Translations under genes and position numbers: made by a program
NCBI GenBank assembly: GCA_027717645.1
Contig: JALLOG010000018.1
Coordinates: 1-36,785 of the forward strand
Length of the DNA: 36,785 bases
Source of the DNA: Desulfobacterota bacterium AH_259_B03_O07
Lineage (GTDB): Bacteria; Desulfobacterota_D; UBA1144; Nemesobacterales; CSP1-2
Direction of reading: 5' to 3'
The notes under the pieces: model-generated
Told to the model about the DNA's origin: nothing
Databases searched by the model: none
Seen by the model: only the letters and a program-made list of their open reading frames with translations
In this document: positions 8,784-15,955 of the stretch, piece by piece
Layout: each line of letters begins with the position of its first letter
Numbering within the stretch: the first letter of the stretch is position 1

Positions 8784-10748
8784 TCAACAGAGATCTTGAC
8801 AGGAAAATGACGGAATGCTGGTTGACTTTTCCTCTATGAAGACCAGATGCCACAATTGAAACATGAGGGCTGCCCAAATTTGCCAGGTACAGTCGGTTTT
8901 GCACTCGAGGTGCGGTCTAACAAATCGATCGTAGAACTCTGGACGTATGACCCCTTGACGCCGCAGGCGCTCCGGAGCCAGCAGCCTTTCAGTTAGAGGC
9001 CGTAAACTATTTCGGAGCCAGAGGCTTATGGGTATGATGAAACCACGTTTCCTGGCTGTCAGGAGCTCTGGAGGGAGCAGGTCACGCACCGCTTTCTTGA
9101 GCAGATATTTTGGGTCATTTCTGCGGATACGTATAGGGGCTGGTATCTGGAACATCAACTCTACAAAAGTGTGGTCTAGAAAGGGTACCCTTGCCTCCAA
9201 AGAGTGGGCCATAGAGAAGCGATCTGTCACCAAGAGAAATTCGTCCGCCAGTTGGGTCTTGATGTCTAGGTAGGCAATAGCGTCCCTGATGTTATTTGCA
9301 TTGGAGGTTTCATAAACTTGTTGGAGTAGATTCGCTGTACTGATGGGTCCGTGGTGATTGCCGGTGTATATAAGCTGTTGCTTTGTTTCATCGGATAGAT
9401 AATACCAGGTATGAAAGTAATTATACATGAGTGGATTACCTACAATGTCTGAAAACCGGAGAAGATGCCTTCTCACCCTTGCTCCAACAAGACGGGATGG
9501 AGCTACACTGGCAATAAATGCTGCAAGTCTTGATAGCGCTCTTGCGGAGTTTCCACCCATATCAACAAGCTGGCGGATGGTCATTCCCACCTGAGCAGAA
9601 CCCCCAGATTCATAGCAGCGGAATTTACCGTAATTGCCGAAGAGCTCGTCTCCCCCGGTCCCTACGATACCTACGGTAACTTCTCGGCTCATAAATTCGT
9701 AAATATACCAGGAAGGGAGACCCCCCCCGTAGGGCTCATCCAGGAACCACACCATACGCACCAAGTCGCGGAGGATGTCTTCAGGCTCGATAATGAGTTC
9801 ATGGTGGTCTGTTCCCCAGCGTGCCGCCACCTGTCGTGCCAACGGAAGTTCGTTAAACTCCTGCTCCTGTTTCCCGGCAAAACCAAGTGAATAGGTCTTG
9901 ATGTTAGGGTATCCATTCTCTGCTAGCAAACCCACGATGGCTGGGGAATCGGTGCCCCCTGATAAGGAGCACCCTACAGGGACGTCGCTGACCATCCAAC
10001 GCTTTACCGCCTTACCCAATCCCGTACGAATTTGCTCGCACCACTCCTCTTCCGACCTGTCCTCAGTTTGCTGGAAATCCAGGTCCCAGTATGGATGGAC
10101 TGCTAGGACTCGAGTGCTGAGATCGTAGATGAACCAGTGGGCCGACGGCAGCCGCTTCACGCCCTTAAAGATGGAGGATTCGCCCGGAACATACAGCAAG
10201 CTCATGTAGTGGTAAAAACTGCTCATGTCCATTTCCCTGTTGAAGAAAGGCAGTGTCAGAAAAGATTTCAGCTCAGAAGCAAAGGCAAACAGACCGGGGT
10301 GTTGTGTATAATACAGGGGCTTGATACCCAGGCGGTCCCGTGCTCCGAATAGGATTTTACGTAACCTGTCGTATATAACAAAGGCAAACATGCCATTCAA
10401 GTCATCGAGCATGGCTTCTTGCTCATCTTCATAAAGATGGATCAGCACCTCAGTATCCGAATGAGAAGATCGAAAACGATGTCCACTTGCTAACAACCTC
10501 GGCCGGATTTCCTGAGCATTGTAAATCTCGCCATTATGAACAATCCACACTGAGCCATCCTCGTTACTCATAGGCTGGTGACCGCCATCAAGATCTATGA
10601 TGCTCAGCCGTCGCATCCCTAAAGAAACACCCGCTTTTGTGTCCCGGTACTCTCCATAATCGTCTGGGCCTCGGTGTTTTGAAACTTCATACATGGCAGT
10701 CAACCAATATGGGTCCTGTTGACCTACGATTCCGACAATTTCACACAT
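8784..10748 (-). CDS. asnB: Glutamine-hydrolysing asparagine-synthase-like amidotransferase
   Basis: This 654-residue protein has both AsnB domains. The N-terminal Ntn-hydrolase domain starts MCEIVGIVG, so Cys2 becomes the glutaminase nucleophile after Met removal; RRLSIIDLDGGHQPM (46-60) and HNGEIYN (71-77) bind glutamine. The synthetase domain has the ATP pyrophosphatase loop SLSGGTDS (261-268; SGGLDS is usual). The reaction is glutaminase-driven amidation of an adenylated carboxylate. Paralogues in glycan clusters are thought to amidate sugar carboxylates rather than aspartate, for example on uronic or nonulosonic acids, and the position behind the neu genes and the capsule-type transferase fits that. 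The role is inferred; a plain asparagine synthetase cannot be excluded. No assignment of substrate is possible from motifs alone. Confidence 0.92.
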   Translation of the reverse strand: MCEIVGIVGQQDPYWLTAMYEVSKHRGPDDYGEYRDTKAGVSLGMRRLSIIDLDGGHQPMSNEDGSVWIVHNGEIYNAQEIRPRLLASGHRFRSSHSDTEVLIHLYEDEQEAMLDDLNGMFAFVIYDRLRKILFGARDRLGIKPLYYTQHPGLFAFASELKSFLTLPFFNREMDMSSFYHYMSLLYVPGESSIFKGVKRLPSAHWFIYDLSTRVLAVHPYWDLDFQQTEDRSEEEWCEQIRTGLGKAVKRWMVSDVPVGCSLSGGTDSPAIVGLLAENGYPNIKTYSLGFAGKQEQEFNELPLARQVAARWGTDHHELIIEPEDILRDLVRMVWFLDEPYGGGLPSWYIYEFMSREVTVGIVGTGGDELFGNYGKFRCYESGGSAQVGMTIRQLVDMGGNSARALSRLAAFIASVAPSRLVGARVRRHLLRFSDIVGNPLMYNYFHTWYYLSDETKQQLIYTGNHHGPISTANLLQQVYETSNANNIRDAIAYLDIKTQLADEFLLVTDRFSMAHSLEARVPFLDHTFVELMFQIPAPIRIRRNDPKYLLKKAVRDLLPPELLTARKRGFIIPISLWLRNSLRPLTERLLAPERLRRQGVIRPEFYDRFVRPHLECKTDCTWQIWAALMFQLWHLVFIEEKSTSIPSFSCQDLC

Positions 10749-10765
10749 AGGTTAACCTACTGACA

Positions 10766-12493
10766 TCAGGGGATATTCCCACCTACTGTTTCAGTGTGTT
10801 CCACTCTCTCCGGATAGAACGCCAGGAAATCTTTCTGTTCCCGGTCACTCAGCCATCGAACAAGAGCCTTTAGATCAGGTGCATTCAGCCAATCCTCCTT
10901 GGTTGACACATTGATTCGTGTCTTACTAGTAGCCTTCGCATCCCTCTGGAACTCTAGAGTGACTGTGGTCAGTCCAAGTGGTCGCAGAACGAAAACACCG
11001 TATGCAAAGCGCTCGGCTAGCTCCCGTTGTGCAGAGGAGAGTGGCGGAATTTCCTGAATACAAGCAAGTCGTTCGACGTATTGCTTGCGAGACTCGGAGT
11101 CAATCGTAAATCCCTTGTGGTCGTAACGTCCCGTACCGGCGGTGAGGACGGGGATCCCGAAGCTCGCTGCCTCGATGCCGATAGTTCCCCGTACAGTCAG
11201 GCAGTAGGCCATCAATCCAAAGAGAGAGAATGTGTTAATGTTGCTGTCGGCCGGGATAACGAAAAGGTGAGACGGTAATTGGCCAATATGTTTCCGTATA
11301 GCTACCACTTCGGAAGATTCTCCCTGAAAGCCGTCACGTACATTTTTAACGATATTGGCGGGATGCACCTTGATAATCCAGTTCACCTGGTTATTGGCAC
11401 AGGCTGTCCGAACAGTTTCTATGAACCACTCCTCGTAGTTCCGAAACAGGTCTTTCCCCCAGAAGAAGGTACCATCCCAAAGAATGTGCGGAAATATAAG
11501 CGCGGTTCTCTTTCTTGGATCGAGTCCAAGCCGCTTGCGTATTTCGGCAGCATCCAGTATTCGTTTGTTAAACTGGGTTCCCACCTCACTATACCAATCA
11601 CCACTGGCGTAAGTACTGTAAAGCTCCTGCCGGAGACGTTGTCGATGTTCATCTGTCCATTCCATGTCGCAGAGCCAACGCCAAGTGTCGTCTGAGAGGG
11701 AAGCAGGATGTTCATCTCTATTGTCTAACGTATAACGCTTGAACATGAGCGAATTGCTTTTATGAGCGGTATTCCACGTAATGACATCAACGCCGTCCTC
11801 CAAACAGACGTCAAAAAGTTCTCCATGCGGAGTATAACCTCTATCAACAAATACTGCTATCTGTGGGTGGACTTTGTGGACGATCTCTTTTGCAGCTGCA
11901 GCGTATTTCATCCCAGAAGCGATGTGCTGCGCCAGGTGTTGGCGGATTTGGGGCGATTGTAAATCTAGTGTACCCAGTCGAAGGTGTCGAAGCGCCGTTG
12001 AGGCAGCAAACCTCCCAACGCGGGCACCCGCATGCTCGTATGCCATGATATCCTCGAAGGACTCTAAACTGTCAACCACAGCCTCGGCAGAAGTTGGGTC
12101 AACAAAGCGAGCAAATTCATCCCAAAAGAGGATTTCAGTACATCCAGTCAGCTTATAGTACTTCACAAGCCACGGGTCGCGACTGGTGAGCACGGTAGAG
12201 TTGAATCCGGCAAGTTCTAATGCTTTAATGAGACCCAGCTCAACCCCTAGCCCCGGAAAGCCGATACTAACTATAAATGCTGATTTTCGCACACGATCGT
12301 TACTGCTCAGAGAATAACGAAGTGCCTTTCCGTACTGATATTCAAATTGCAGGAACTCCTCACGACATGCACGTTCACGGAAGCGAAACGCAGGGCTGAT
12401 CAAAACCATAATCGAACGCCGGAGCCACAGGACTACCGAAAGTAGCCTGGTAAGGATTAGGATAGATTTTAAACGATCTCGAGTAACGTACAA
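10766..12493 (-). CDS. Capsule-biosynthesis-type GT-B protein, candidate nonulosonate transferase
   Basis: With the start at TTG 12493 the protein has 575 residues. A TTG at 12526 would add 11, but only the inner TTG has an AAGGAGG (12501-12507) seven bases upstream. The C-terminal half resembles Kdo/sialyl-type capsule synthesis proteins (Capsule_synth, KpsS/KpsC-like GT-B). FPHILWDGTFFWGKDLF lies near 334-350, WIIKVHPAN near 372-380 with the His-Pro motif, and TVRGTIGIEAASFGIPV near 433-449 is the nucleotide-binding helix. The N-terminal half is helical with no motif I recognise. It lies directly after neuA-neuB-neuC-CBS, so it is the best candidate to use the CMP-sugar they make. That link is inference from context. 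Confidence 0.8.
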   Translation of the reverse strand: MYVTRDRLKSILILTRLLSVVLWLRRSIMVLISPAFRFRERACREEFLQFEYQYGKALRYSLSSNDRVRKSAFIVSIGFPGLGVELGLIKALELAGFNSTVLTSRDPWLVKYYKLTGCTEILFWDEFARFVDPTSAEAVVDSLESFEDIMAYEHAGARVGRFAASTALRHLRLGTLDLQSPQIRQHLAQHIASGMKYAAAAKEIVHKVHPQIAVFVDRGYTPHGELFDVCLEDGVDVITWNTAHKSNSLMFKRYTLDNRDEHPASLSDDTWRWLCDMEWTDEHRQRLRQELYSTYASGDWYSEVGTQFNKRILDAAEIRKRLGLDPRKRTALIFPHILWDGTFFWGKDLFRNYEEWFIETVRTACANNQVNWIIKVHPANIVKNVRDGFQGESSEVVAIRKHIGQLPSHLFVIPADSNINTFSLFGLMAYCLTVRGTIGIEAASFGIPVLTAGTGRYDHKGFTIDSESRKQYVERLACIQEIPPLSSAQRELAERFAYGVFVLRPLGLTTVTLEFQRDAKATSKTRINVSTKEDWLNAPDLKALVRWLSDREQKDFLAFYPERVEHTETVGGNIP

Positions 12494-12500
12494 GTTCAAC

Positions 12501-12507
12501 CCTCCTT
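12501..12507 (-). promoter_or_regulatory. Shine-Dalgarno site deciding the TTG start at 12493
   Basis: The minus strand reads AAGGAGG here, seven bases before TTG 12493. The alternative TTG at 12526 has no such site, and the TTG at 12499 would leave only one base of spacing. Confidence 0.75.
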
Positions 12508-12531
12508 CCCTGTGCTCTTCACACAATTGTC

Positions 12532-12882
12532 CTATTCATCAACAAACAAGGGCTCATAAGCCAAAGCCACATCAAGCAATTCATTATCCTCATTCACAAC
12601 AGGTAACACCGTCACTTTCTCACGATGAATGATTTCGGTTAGCTTTTGAGGGTCTCTTTCGGTCGTCGTCCGGCAGTTGATGTTCATGATCTTTTCCACC
12701 GGCGCGATGGGAAGCAATTCTTTCAGAAACGCCCTCCGGATGTCTCCATCGCTCACTGTACCTACAACCTTACTCCCATCCATAACCACCACCACGCGAT
12801 GCTTATTAGCCGTGATCTTCAACATGGCCGTCCGAATGTTATCGGTTGCCTGGACTATGAACATATCTATATCCTTTCTCAT
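12532..12882 (-). CDS. Stand-alone tandem CBS-domain protein
   Basis: This protein of about 116 residues consists of a pair of CBS motifs: FIVQATDNIRTAMLKI... with VGTVSDGDIRRAFL, then PVEKIMNINCRTTT... with VTVLPVVNEDNELLDVA. CBS pairs bind adenine nucleotides. The same pair is normally the N-terminal part of PtmE-like sugar nucleotidyltransferases of nonulosonic acid loci, where an LAGGxGTRL domain follows. Here a stop comes right after the second CBS motif and no nucleotidyltransferase fragment is found downstream. The ATG at 12882 matches family starts; ATG 12864 has a better AAAGGA site seven bases upstream. A longer frame back to 13065 would overlap neuC and is unlikely. It lies 10 bases after neuC and may sense nucleotide state for the pathway. 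Confidence 0.88.
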   Translation of the reverse strand: MRKDIDMFIVQATDNIRTAMLKITANKHRVVVVMDGSKVVGTVSDGDIRRAFLKELLPIAPVEKIMNINCRTTTERDPQKLTEIIHREKVTVLPVVNEDNELLDVALAYEPLFVDE

Positions 12883-12892
12883 GGTCGAATTC

Positions 12893-14038
12893 TCAATAAG
12901 AGATTTGCTTCTTGAGCAATTCCTCAGTAATAGTGATGGTCTTGAGTATTTGCACGATGCGCTGAGATACCCGACCATCCCCCAAGTAAGGGTTCTCACA
13001 ATTCTCTTGCAAATAACGACGTAACTTTGGGGACAGAGCTTGTTCAATGGCAGCTTTAACCTCATGTCGGTCGCTGTTCACATCAATAACGTTATTACCT
13101 TGTTGTCTCCCACGCTGGCGTGTACCGATATTGACGGCCGGTAGTTTAAAGCATGGAGCTTCGATCAAGGCGCTGCTAGAGTTGCCCACCATCACACTGG
13201 AGATGTTCATCAAGCCGGTGAAGATGTGGCGATGCACGTTTCGCTCCACCCTTAAAAACGGTCGCCGATACTGCTCGAGTAGTCGCCGTATTCCCATGTT
13301 CCCAGCATCGTTGTTCGGAAATATTGCCACAGTCTGGAAGCCCAAAGAACAGATCGCCTCTAAAGTTTCGCGGACTTGAGCAACACTCTCCTCATATTCC
13401 TCAGTTACAGGGTGCTGGACTAAAAGAATAATAGGCTTGTTCAAGTCCAATCGAAAGAGACCTGCAATCTCCTCAGGATGGGCGTAATCTCCATTTACTA
13501 ACTCGTCTAACTGTGGTGCACCTGTCAAATAGATCCGAAATTCCTGCTCACCCATGCGAAGCAACCGTTTGGCGGCGTCCTCACCGGAGGCGAAGTGGAT
13601 ATGTGTAAAGCGGGTAATGGCATGCCGAGCCATCCCATCTATGTTTCCGGAGAGCTCGCCAGCTTGGATGTGAGCTACGGGTATGTTCATGTGGGCAGCA
13701 GCAATAGCAGTCATCAGTTGTTCGCCACGATCACCAGCGAGGAGTACGATATCCGGCTTTATCCTTGCCAGCACGTCAGTAACACTCATGAGAAATACAC
13801 CTAGAGACTTGCTCATCGAAGCAGGAGTATATCCATCAAGTGCCATGTAGATACGGTCACCTATCTTTAGCCCGTCACGCTCGATTTCGTCTATACTGAA
13901 ACCAAAATCAGGTAACAGGTGGATATTAGTGACGATGATGGAGTAATCCAATTCGTCAGCGCGCTGAATTTCGCGAATGATAGGACGAATGTACCCATAC
14001 TCTCCACGTGAACCTGTGACTGTAACAATCTTTCTCAT
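12893..14038 (-). CDS. neuC: Hydrolysing UDP-N-acetylglucosamine 2-epimerase (NeuC family)
   Basis: This 381-residue enzyme should convert UDP-GlcNAc to ManNAc plus UDP, the entry step of sialic-type nonulosonic acid synthesis in the cytoplasm. GSRGEYGYIRP (9-19) is the N-terminal phosphate loop. AGDRGEQL (101-108), HIQAGELSGNIDGMARHA (123-140), QHPVTEE (208-214), GNSSSALIEAP (285-295) and NIGTRQRGR (303-311) are all characteristic of the hydrolysing branch and contain the conserved Asp, Glu, His and Arg residues. Length is as usual for NeuC. LegG-type enzymes that use a diacetylated trideoxy substrate share these motifs, but no dehydratase or aminotransferase for that branch is in the window, so UDP-GlcNAc is the simpler substrate. 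It sits 42 bases after neuB. Confidence 0.95.
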   Translation of the reverse strand: MRKIVTVTGSRGEYGYIRPIIREIQRADELDYSIIVTNIHLLPDFGFSIDEIERDGLKIGDRIYMALDGYTPASMSKSLGVFLMSVTDVLARIKPDIVLLAGDRGEQLMTAIAAAHMNIPVAHIQAGELSGNIDGMARHAITRFTHIHFASGEDAAKRLLRMGEQEFRIYLTGAPQLDELVNGDYAHPEEIAGLFRLDLNKPIILLVQHPVTEEYEESVAQVRETLEAICSLGFQTVAIFPNNDAGNMGIRRLLEQYRRPFLRVERNVHRHIFTGLMNISSVMVGNSSSALIEAPCFKLPAVNIGTRQRGRQQGNNVIDVNSDRHEVKAAIEQALSPKLRRYLQENCENPYLGDGRVSQRIVQILKTITITEELLKKQISY

Positions 14039-14080
14039 ATAAACTATTTTTTACAAGTTATTTGTTCTACATTCCATAAG

Positions 14081-15124
14081 CTATCCCGCATGCTCTTCAA
14101 AATCCTCCCACCGAAGAAGTGAATTAGCTGGTATGTCCTTTTTGGCGACACGCCCGTGGAACTCCTCGAGGTGCTTTGCGGGAACACCCCATCCCGGGCG
14201 TTTTACTCCTACCATCTTAGGATTAATCACACTGCCCGCCGGGATCTTACACAGACTCACTACCGAGTGATGGGCCCACTCCCTCACTGGCTGCTCCTCA
14301 GGGTGGATTTTCTTCTCGGAACCAAGCGCGTCTTCCAGCTTCTGAATAGCCTCGACCATTGTGCGAAACTCGTGGGGTTCAAGGGAGACTTGATAGTCAG
14401 GGCCTTTGAGCGCCCGGTCAAGCGTGAAGTGTTTCTCGATTACTTTTGCCCCTATCACCACGGCTCCCAGAGCAGTCCACATATCCGGGGTGTGATCAGA
14501 ATAGCCAACAATTACGCCGAACTTTTCCTTCAACCGTGATATGAACCGAAGATTGATTTGATCGTAACGGGGGGGATAAGCTGACGTACAATGCATGAGA
14601 ACAAATCTTGCTCCTTCCTCCTTGAGAACCGATACCGTTTCTTCGATCTCCTCGATTGTGGCCATTCCCGTAGAGACAATCATAGGTTTTCCCTTACGGG
14701 CGATATGCCGTAGCATGGGGATATTGGTCATCTCGCCAGAGCCAGTTTTGAAGGCCTTCACTCCCAGATCATCAAGCACCTCAGCAGCAGCAGCACAGAA
14801 AGGCGTGCAAAGGTACTGGATCCCTACATCTTCACAATGGTGCATCAGTTCCTTGTGTGCCTCCGGGGGAAGGTTCACCTTTGCTAAAACCTCATCCATA
14901 CTCCCTGCCCAAAAACGAATGCTTCCCGGGATCATTTCCTTATCGGGCAGGTGAAACTGAAACTTTACAATATCCGCCCCGGCTGCATTGGCGAGTTCGA
15001 CGAGGCGCTTGGCTTCACCAAGATCCCCACGGTGTTCACAAGCCGCCTCGGCAATAATCACTACTGGATCCATTTCACTGATTACGATGCGACCGACAGA
15101 AATCCCCTCTTTTATTGTCCTCAT
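14081..15124 (-). CDS. neuB: N-acetylneuraminate synthase family (NeuB), divergent
   Basis: This 347-residue protein has the NeuB TIM barrel and a C-terminal SAF (antifreeze-like) domain (about 286-345). It should condense ManNAc or a related hexose with phosphoenolpyruvate to give a nine-carbon nonulosonate. VKFQ (53-56), KTGSGEMTNIPML (126-138), IVSTGMATIEEI (149-160), GYSDHT (207-212) and IEKHFTLDR (229-237) are conserved. Two places are unusual: the first barrel strand reads AEAACEHRGD instead of AEI-G-x-NH-x-G, and the CTSAYPPRYDQINL segment (179-192) differs from the usual SxYP-[AT]-P. The start shares ATGA with the neuA stop, so the two are coupled. Legionaminate or pseudaminate synthase is possible, but the partners for those pathways are missing here. 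Confidence 0.93.
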   Translation of the reverse strand: MRTIKEGISVGRIVISEMDPVVIIAEAACEHRGDLGEAKRLVELANAAGADIVKFQFHLPDKEMIPGSIRFWAGSMDEVLAKVNLPPEAHKELMHHCEDVGIQYLCTPFCAAAAEVLDDLGVKAFKTGSGEMTNIPMLRHIARKGKPMIVSTGMATIEEIEETVSVLKEEGARFVLMHCTSAYPPRYDQINLRFISRLKEKFGVIVGYSDHTPDMWTALGAVVIGAKVIEKHFTLDRALKGPDYQVSLEPHEFRTMVEAIQKLEDALGSEKKIHPEEQPVREWAHHSVVSLCKIPAGSVINPKMVGVKRPGWGVPAKHLEEFHGRVAKKDIPANSLLRWEDFEEHAG

Positions 15125-15858
15125 TGTGCTTTTTTCTCCTTAAGAATATTTCGCATTCTCGCCTCAGCAATCACCCAATCCTCTGGGTTATCAATATCGA
15201 TGTTGTATTTTTGATCCACAAGATATGCAACAACTTTTTCACCCCAAAGCGTAAGTGGATCTATCGAAAGAACGTCAATCTTACAGCCAAAGATAAGTCC
15301 GTTAAAGGCGTAATAGACTGGCAGATCTTGCCGGTGGTGGATCATGTCTCCCAGATGGGTTCCGTCAATACCAGTAATTGTTCTATCATCGTGGAGTTGT
15401 AACACCTTAGGTGGAACATAATGATGAGGTACATCTGAGATACTTGCTACCGAATCGGCGCCGCTCTTCTGTACGAGGCTAACTGCATCACGAATATGAA
15501 ATGCCCGTCTTCCTGGCGAAGTCGGCTCTAACACTATCACAAAATCCGGAGTCCAACCTTCATGGTTCCTCAGCCATTCTAAGGCATGTCGAACAACAGG
15601 TGCTGTCGGCGTCGTGTCCTCAGCCAACTCACGTGGTCGGAGAAACGGCACCTCAGCCCCATAAGCTCTCCCTATCTGAGCTATCTTCTCATCGTCGGTA
15701 CTCAGAATCACTCGTTCAAAAACATCGCTCTCTCTAGCTATCTCAATGGTCCAGGCAAGGAGAGGTTTTCCCAGAAATTCCTTGATATTCTTTTGGGGAA
15801 TGCTTTTTGAGCCACCCCGTGCAGGTATCACTGCCAAGAAACCCTGTCTACTCCACAT
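15121..15858 (-). CDS. neuA: CMP-nonulosonate (acylneuraminate) cytidylyltransferase
   Basis: This 245-residue enzyme should activate the nonulosonate with CTP to give the CMP-sugar. AVIPARGGSKSIPQKNIKEF (9-28) is the hallmark CTP-binding loop of the family, with the conserved Arg and Lys. STDDEKIA (53-60), RPRELAEDTTPT (74-85) and LEPTSPGR (110-117; QPTSPLR is usual) follow, and YNIDIDNPEDW near the C-terminus holds the metal-binding aspartates. Length is that of single-domain NeuA, without the esterase extension of some homologues. It is first in the neuA-neuB-neuC series in transcription order and overlaps neuB by four bases. No clear ribosome site precedes the ATG. Kdo cytidylyltransferase is unlikely because neuB and neuC are next to it. 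Confidence 0.95.
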   Translation of the reverse strand: MWSRQGFLAVIPARGGSKSIPQKNIKEFLGKPLLAWTIEIARESDVFERVILSTDDEKIAQIGRAYGAEVPFLRPRELAEDTTPTAPVVRHALEWLRNHEGWTPDFVIVLEPTSPGRRAFHIRDAVSLVQKSGADSVASISDVPHHYVPPKVLQLHDDRTITGIDGTHLGDMIHHRQDLPVYYAFNGLIFGCKIDVLSIDPLTLWGEKVVAYLVDQKYNIDIDNPEDWVIAEARMRNILKEKKAQ

Positions 15859-15955
15859 AATAAACCAGCAACTGTATCGATGATTTTCTTAAATTGGAGA
15901 ACGCTACCAGCTCGACCAAAGAGACATATACAGGCTGCAGCACGCTGTAAATGTA

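Noticed and set aside
12883-13065. Longer N-terminal extension of the CBS protein
   Set aside because: It would overlap neuC by 173 bases and reads as Arg/Ser/Cys-rich shadow sequence with no CBS similarity.
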